A stretch of 9,579 bases of DNA from Betaproteobacteria bacterium. GTDB lineage: Bacteria > Pseudomonadota > Gammaproteobacteria > Burkholderiales > SG8-39. Below are positions 6,528 through 9,579 of this stretch, piece by piece. The DNA lies in NCBI GenBank assembly GCA_005888925.1, contig VBCP01000248.1, positions 1 to 9,579 of the forward strand, given 5' to 3'. Each line of letters begins with the position of its first letter. The first letter of the stretch is position 1. The notes below the pieces were generated by a model, which saw only the letters and a list, made by a program, of their open reading frames with translations, did no database searches and was not told the origin of the DNA. A program made the translations under genes and the position numbers.

Positions 6528-7016
6528 ATGAAAAAGCTATTGGTAGTCGTTTCCGTCGCAGCGCTGTTTCCCGTGACCGCGATGGCTGCGGGCGAGAACA
6601 ACATCGGCAACTGAGGCTGGGGTTCCAAGCTGTTCGACGGGCAGTCGGGTGTGGCGCCGCAGGTTCTTGCTGTGACCACGAACGGCACGTTCGGCAACCA
6701 GACCTTCGGCATCACGAGCGGCACTTCGGGCTGCACCCAGGACGGTGCGGTGAAGTCCAACTGGAGAACGGCGCTCTTCATCGATGGCAACAGGGACGCG
6801 CTCGCGCGCGACATGTCCGTCGGCAGCGGCGAAGCGCTCGACTCGCTCGCGCATCTGATGGGCGTCGAGGCGCAGGACCGCGTGGCGTTCAACCGCGCCG
6901 CTAAGGACAACATGGCGCGCATCTTCGCGAAAGACGCTACTCCCGAGATCATGGCGGCTCTGCGCCAGGTCCTTGCGGACGACGCGCAACTCGCGCGCTA
7001 CACGACCGCGCTTTAA
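6528..7016 (+). CDS. Exported DUF3015 family protein with in-frame TGA at codon 29 (possible selenoprotein)
   Basis: This is a small exported protein of the DUF3015 family, whose function is unknown. Read through the TGA it has 162 residues. The signal peptide is MKKLLVVVSVAALFPVTAMA, followed by AGENNIGN, then TGA (6612-6614), then GWGSKLFDGQ. The family normally has Cys at this position (NIGNCGWGSKLFDGQ). A second family cysteine is present in GITSGTSGCTQDG (Cys66), so the TGA residue would be its likely disulfide partner. The rest of the frame is uninterrupted and family-like to the TAA at 7014. The start has a GGGAG ribosome-binding site 5 nt upstream. Promoter, leader and terminator frame it as a single-gene unit. 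The codon could encode selenocysteine, be a TGC-to-TGA nonsense mutation, or be an error. Without readthrough, only a 28-residue peptide is made; a GTG at 6651 could start a version lacking the signal peptide. Confidence 0.8.
6632..6650 (+). other. Candidate bacterial SECIS-like hairpin downstream of the in-frame TGA
   Basis: Bases 6635-6638 (CGAC) pair with 6644-6647 (GTCG) around a 5-nt loop GGGCA. Three G-U wobbles (6632-6634 with 6648-6650) extend the stem to 7 pairs. The loop begins 24 nt after the TGA and has G in its first two positions. As I recall them, relaxed bacterial SECIS models require a loop about 16-37 nt after UGA, G in the first two loop bases and a stem of at least 4 bp; this fits. 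The stem is weak, lies in a conserved protein segment (LFDGQSG) and may be coincidental. Confidence 0.3.
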
Positions 7017-7032
7017 GTCAACGGCAGTACCG

Positions 7033-7064
7033 AAAACCCTGCGGTAACCCGCAGGGTTTTTTTT
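7033..7064 (+). terminator. Intrinsic terminator of the DUF3015 gene
   Basis: AAAACCCTGCGG (7033-7044) pairs perfectly over 12 bp with CCGCAGGGTTTT (7049-7060) around a 4-nt TAAC loop, and the run of T continues to 7064 (8 T). This is a textbook Rho-independent terminator 16 nt after the TAA. The next gene starts only 2 nt later, with its only ribosome-binding-like sequence (AGGG, 7053-7056) inside the 3' arm. Confidence 0.95.
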
Positions 7065-7065
7065 C

Positions 7066-8817
7066 GTGCCGATCTGGCCGCTGATTCTCGTCGCGCTGCT
7101 CGCGCCGTTCACCGCGTTCGGCGCCGATGACGCCTACCTCGCGGCGCTGGTCGCGCGCTCGCGCGAGCTCAGGCTCGCCGAGCGTCCCGAGTGGCGCAAG
7201 CTCGTGCACTACGAGCCCGACCTGATCGGCTCCGGGCTGCACGGCCTGCTCGACAACCGCGGCTTCTACAACTCGCCCGAGGGCAAGACCCGGCCGCAGG
7301 CCGAGCTCGAAGCGACGCTCGCCAGCTTCTTCTCCGACGTCGAGGAGACGCCCGAGCGGCAAAATCCCCAGTGCGCCTTCATCGCGCGGCGCGCATGGCT
7401 CGACGAGGAGCTGCGGTTCGACCGCGGCCGCTTGCCGCTGCGTGCTTGCCCGCGCTTTCGCGAATGGCACGCGGCGTTGAATGCGCAGCGCCTGACGCTC
7501 GTCTTCGCCTCGGCGTATCTGAACAACCCGTCGTCGATGTACGGCCACACGCTGCTGCGGATCGATGCGCGCGACCAGGACGAGCGCACGCGGCTTCTCG
7601 CCTACGCGGTCAACTCCGCGGCCACCACCGACGAGACGAACGGCCTCACCTTTGCCATCCAGGGGCTGATCGGCGGCTACCCCGGCACGTTCTCGATCCT
7701 GCCCTACTACCTGAAGGTGCGCGAATACAGCGACATGGAAAACCGCGACCTCTGGGAGTACGAGCTCGAGCTCGCGCCGCCGGAGCTGGAACGCGTCCTC
7801 CTGCACCTCTGGGAGCTCCTTCCGGCCTATTACCAGTACTACTTTTTCGACGAAAACTGTTCGTATCATCTGCTCGGACTGCTCCAGGTAGCACGGCCGG
7901 AGCTGGAGCTGACTGCGCCGTTCAGATGGTGGGCGCTGCCGGTGGACACCGTGCGAGCGATCACCGCCGAGCCGGGGCTGGTCGCCAGAACGGTTTATCG
8001 CCCGGCGAACGCCACGATCATCGGCGCGCGGCTTAACAACTTGTCGGAAGAGGAGCGCAGCATCGCCAAGAACCTCAGCCTGGGACGGGCACCGAGCGGC
8101 GAGGCGCTGCGCGGGCGACCGGCGCCACGCGCGGCGGCGGTGCTGGAAACGAGCTACGACTACGTGAACTACCGGCGCGCGACCGGCAAGCCGGACGTGG
8201 CGGACCCCGCGCGCCTCGCCCGCGAGCTCCTCGTTACGCGAAGCCAGATGGACGTCCCGAGCCAGGCGCCGGTCATCGACCCCGGGACGCGACCCGACCA
8301 GGGCCATCGCACCTCGCGCGCCGGCCTGGGCATCGGCAAGCGCGACGGCCGGGCGTTTCAGGAACTCGAGCTGCGGCCGACCTACCACGATGTGATCGAC
8401 GCGGACGCGGGCTACGTCCGCGGCGCGCAGATCCAGTTCTTCGACACCGCAATTAGGCACTACAACGACGGCGCCACGCGCCTCGAGCGCTTCCTGCCGG
8501 CCGACATCCTCTCGCTCGCGCCGCGCGACGATTTCTTCCAGCCGCGCTCCTGGCGCGTGGCGGGAGGCTGGCACCGCTCCTTCCTCAAGGACGGCAGCGA
8601 GCCGCTCGTCGCCAGCCTGGAGCGCACCACAACCTCGAGCACGGCTACGGCATCGGCGCCGGGGGGCGTGTGGGCGCGCTCGTCGACCCGGCGCCCCGCT
8701 GGCGCCTGCATGCCTACGCCAGCGGCATCAACTACTTTCTCGGCGAAAGCGAGCAGCCGCGCGCGCTCGGCTTGCAGCAACGCTTCGCCGTCGGCCGCGA
8801 CAGCGCGCTGCGCCTAG
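7066..8817 (+). CDS. DUF4105 / Lnb N-terminal periplasmic domain protein, frameshifted near C-terminus
   Basis: The signal peptide (MPIWPLILVALLAPFTAFGA) is followed by a DUF4105 domain, related to the N-terminal domain of the lipoprotein N-acyltransferase Lnb. Signature segments are LNNPSSMYGHTLLR (152-165, His161) and FFDENCSYHLL (260-270, Cys265 and His268), giving the Cys and His residues expected of a cysteine-type catalytic site. A likely beta-barrel-like C-terminal region follows (about 415 onward, GRAFQELELRPTY, RSWRVAGGWHRSF). From about residue 520 the frame becomes a Thr/Ser/Ala-rich shadow and stops at 8817, while the family-like C-terminus continues in another frame to 8888. The catalytic domain is intact, but the C-terminus of this ORF is spurious. 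The GTG start is the only in-frame choice, because the terminator loop supplies a stop just upstream. The true function of proteobacterial members is not known to me. Confidence 0.85.
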   Translation: MPIWPLILVALLAPFTAFGADDAYLAALVARSRELRLAERPEWRKLVHYEPDLIGSGLHGLLDNRGFYNSPEGKTRPQAELEATLASFFSDVEETPERQNPQCAFIARRAWLDEELRFDRGRLPLRACPRFREWHAALNAQRLTLVFASAYLNNPSSMYGHTLLRIDARDQDERTRLLAYAVNSAATTDETNGLTFAIQGLIGGYPGTFSILPYYLKVREYSDMENRDLWEYELELAPPELERVLLHLWELLPAYYQYYFFDENCSYHLLGLLQVARPELELTAPFRWWALPVDTVRAITAEPGLVARTVYRPANATIIGARLNNLSEEERSIAKNLSLGRAPSGEALRGRPAPRAAAVLETSYDYVNYRRATGKPDVADPARLARELLVTRSQMDVPSQAPVIDPGTRPDQGHRTSRAGLGIGKRDGRAFQELELRPTYHDVIDADAGYVRGAQIQFFDTAIRHYNDGATRLERFLPADILSLAPRDDFFQPRSWRVAGGWHRSFLKDGSEPLVASLERTTTSSTATASAPGGVWARSSTRRPAGACMPTPAASTTFSAKASSRARSACSNASPSAATARCA

Positions 8818-8888
8818 ATGTCGAGCGCCGCCGGGAGGGCGGACGCCATTTCGACAGCGCTTCACTCTCCCTGCAGCTGTACTTCTGA
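8622..8888 (+). pseudogene. Detached C-terminal segment of the DUF4105 gene in a shifted frame
   Basis: From about 8622 a different frame reads AHHNLEHGYGIGAGGRVGALVDP and continues through WRLHAYASGINYFLGE and RLDVERRREGGRHFDSASLSLQLYF residues to TGA at 8886-8888. The closing aromatic residue after alternating hydrophobic strands resembles an outer-membrane barrel end and suits the DUF4105 family C-terminus. It has no start or ribosome-binding site of its own. The upstream frame ends its family-like part at EPLVASLE (about 8622). The span 7066-8888 is not a multiple of three, and a stretch of barrel strand sequence expected between the two parts seems missing, so a small deletion with frameshift is more likely than a single-base slip. 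Confidence 0.75.
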
Positions 8889-8890
8889 CC

Positions 8891-9579
8891 ATGAAACGCC
8901 TCGCCATCCTCCTGCTCGCTCTCGCTCTGGGCGCTTGCACGCCCGTGTTCTTCCAGCCGCACAACGTCATCGTCTCCACGCCGGGGCTCTACGGCATCGA
9001 CTACCAGCCGGTGGAATTGCGCGCCGCCGACGGCACGGCGCTCTTCGCCTGGTTCATGCCCGCGCGCGGCGACCCGCAGGCGACGGTGCTGTACCTGCAC
9101 GGCAACGCCGAGAACATCAGCGCCCACTTCGCCAACGTCGCGTGGATGCCGGCCGCGGGGTTCAACGTGCTGGCGCTCGACTACCGGGGCTATGGCGGCT
9201 CGGAAGGCAGACCGTCGCTCGCGGGCGTGCAGCTCGACATCGACGCCGCGATGCGCGCGCTGCTCGAGCGGCCCGACGTCGACCCCGACCGCATCATCGT
9301 CTTCGGGCAGAGCCTGGGCGGGGCGCTCGCCATCCACTACGTGGCGCACAGCGCGTATCGCAGCCACATCCGTGCGATCGTCGCCGACAGCGCGTTTGCC
9401 GACTACCGGATGGTGGCGAAGGAAAAGATGGCCGGCCTGTTCCTCACCTGGCCGTTGCAATGGCTGCCGGACTACACCGTCGACAACGACTATTCGCCGC
9501 GCGCCTCAGTCGCCGCGCTCAGTCCGATCCCGCTGCTCCTGATCCACGGCGAGCGCGACGGGGTCGTGCCGGCGCATCA
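8891..9579 (+). CDS. Predicted lipoprotein alpha/beta hydrolase (ABHD17/BEM46-like), C-terminus beyond window
   Basis: This is a serine hydrolase of the alpha/beta-hydrolase fold with unknown substrate. The visible 229 residues begin with a lipoprotein signal peptide, MKRLAILLLALALGAC, with Cys16 as the lipidation site and Thr at +2, suggesting outer-membrane sorting. The oxyanion-loop motif YLHGNAEN spans 68-75 and the strand and turn ALDYRGYGGSEG 95-106. The nucleophile elbow GQSLGG spans 139-144 (Ser141), and the catalytic acid is probably Asp223 in HGERDGVVP. The catalytic His lies past the window edge. The ATG is 2 nt after the DUF4105 stop with no clear ribosome-binding site, so the two genes are probably cotranscribed and coupled. 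If the DUF4105 frameshift is real, ribosomes stop at 8817 instead and this coupling would be weakened. Confidence 0.88.
   Translation, partial: MKRLAILLLALALGACTPVFFQPHNVIVSTPGLYGIDYQPVELRAADGTALFAWFMPARGDPQATVLYLHGNAENISAHFANVAWMPAAGFNVLALDYRGYGGSEGRPSLAGVQLDIDAAMRALLERPDVDPDRIIVFGQSLGGALAIHYVAHSAYRSHIRAIVADSAFADYRMVAKEKMAGLFLTWPLQWLPDYTVDNDYSPRASVAALSPIPLLLIHGERDGVVPAH

Noticed and set aside
6523..6531. ATGAGATGA mini-ORF just upstream of the DUF3015 start as a regulatory upstream frame
   Set aside because: Only two codons, formed by overlap of the ribosome-binding region with the real ATG; no reason to think it is translated separately.
7018..8574. Minus-strand open frame of about 518 codons opposite the DUF4105 gene
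   Set aside because: The plus strand carries a signal peptide and DUF4105 motifs; the reverse frame has only Arg/Val-rich shadow composition.
1..9579. Search by eye for tRNA, rRNA, CRISPR arrays, insertion sequences and attachment sites
   Set aside because: None seen. The region is nearly fully coding with no repeat arrays, transposase motifs or tRNA-like segments.

Overview
The window looks like a chromosomal segment of a GC-rich betaproteobacterium. The basis is the protein sequences of the Tol-Pal and RuvB genes, the GC-rich codon use, and the ruvB-ybgC-tol gene order; no lower rank can be assigned from sequence alone. Two gene blocks diverge from a short intergenic region at about 6354-6527.

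Minus strand, 6353 down to 1: one tightly packed operon, ruvB - ybgC - tolQ - tolR - tolA - tolB - pal - cpoB - yeeE/yedE-type permease. Neighbouring genes overlap by 1-4 nt, abut, or are separated by at most about 15 nt. RuvB is the Holliday-junction branch-migration motor. YbgC is an acyl-CoA thioesterase. TolQRA form the inner-membrane, proton-driven part of the Tol-Pal envelope machine, TolB and Pal the periplasmic and outer-membrane part, and CpoB links it to peptidoglycan synthesis. The last gene, cut by the window edge, is a YeeE/YedE (TsuA-like) sulfur-compound permease. Two starts appear non-canonical: CTG for ybgC and possibly ATC for the permease. The pal gene keeps its frame but lacks about 29 codons, exactly the part of the OmpA-like domain that binds peptidoglycan.

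Plus strand, 6528 to 9579: (i) a small exported DUF3015 protein with a promoter-like sequence, a ribosome-binding site and an excellent terminator, whose conserved cysteine codon 29 reads TGA; (ii) a DUF4105 (Lnb N-terminal-domain) protein that starts 2 nt after that terminator's T-run and carries a frameshift near its C-terminus; (iii) a predicted lipoprotein alpha/beta hydrolase cut by the window edge.

The most interesting signal is the in-frame TGA at a family cysteine in the DUF3015 gene, followed at a suitable distance by a small hairpin. It may encode selenocysteine in an unrecognised exported selenoprotein, or be a nonsense mutation or sequencing error. Three lesions in one window (TGA, pal deletion, DUF4105 frameshift) make assembly or consensus error a serious alternative for each.
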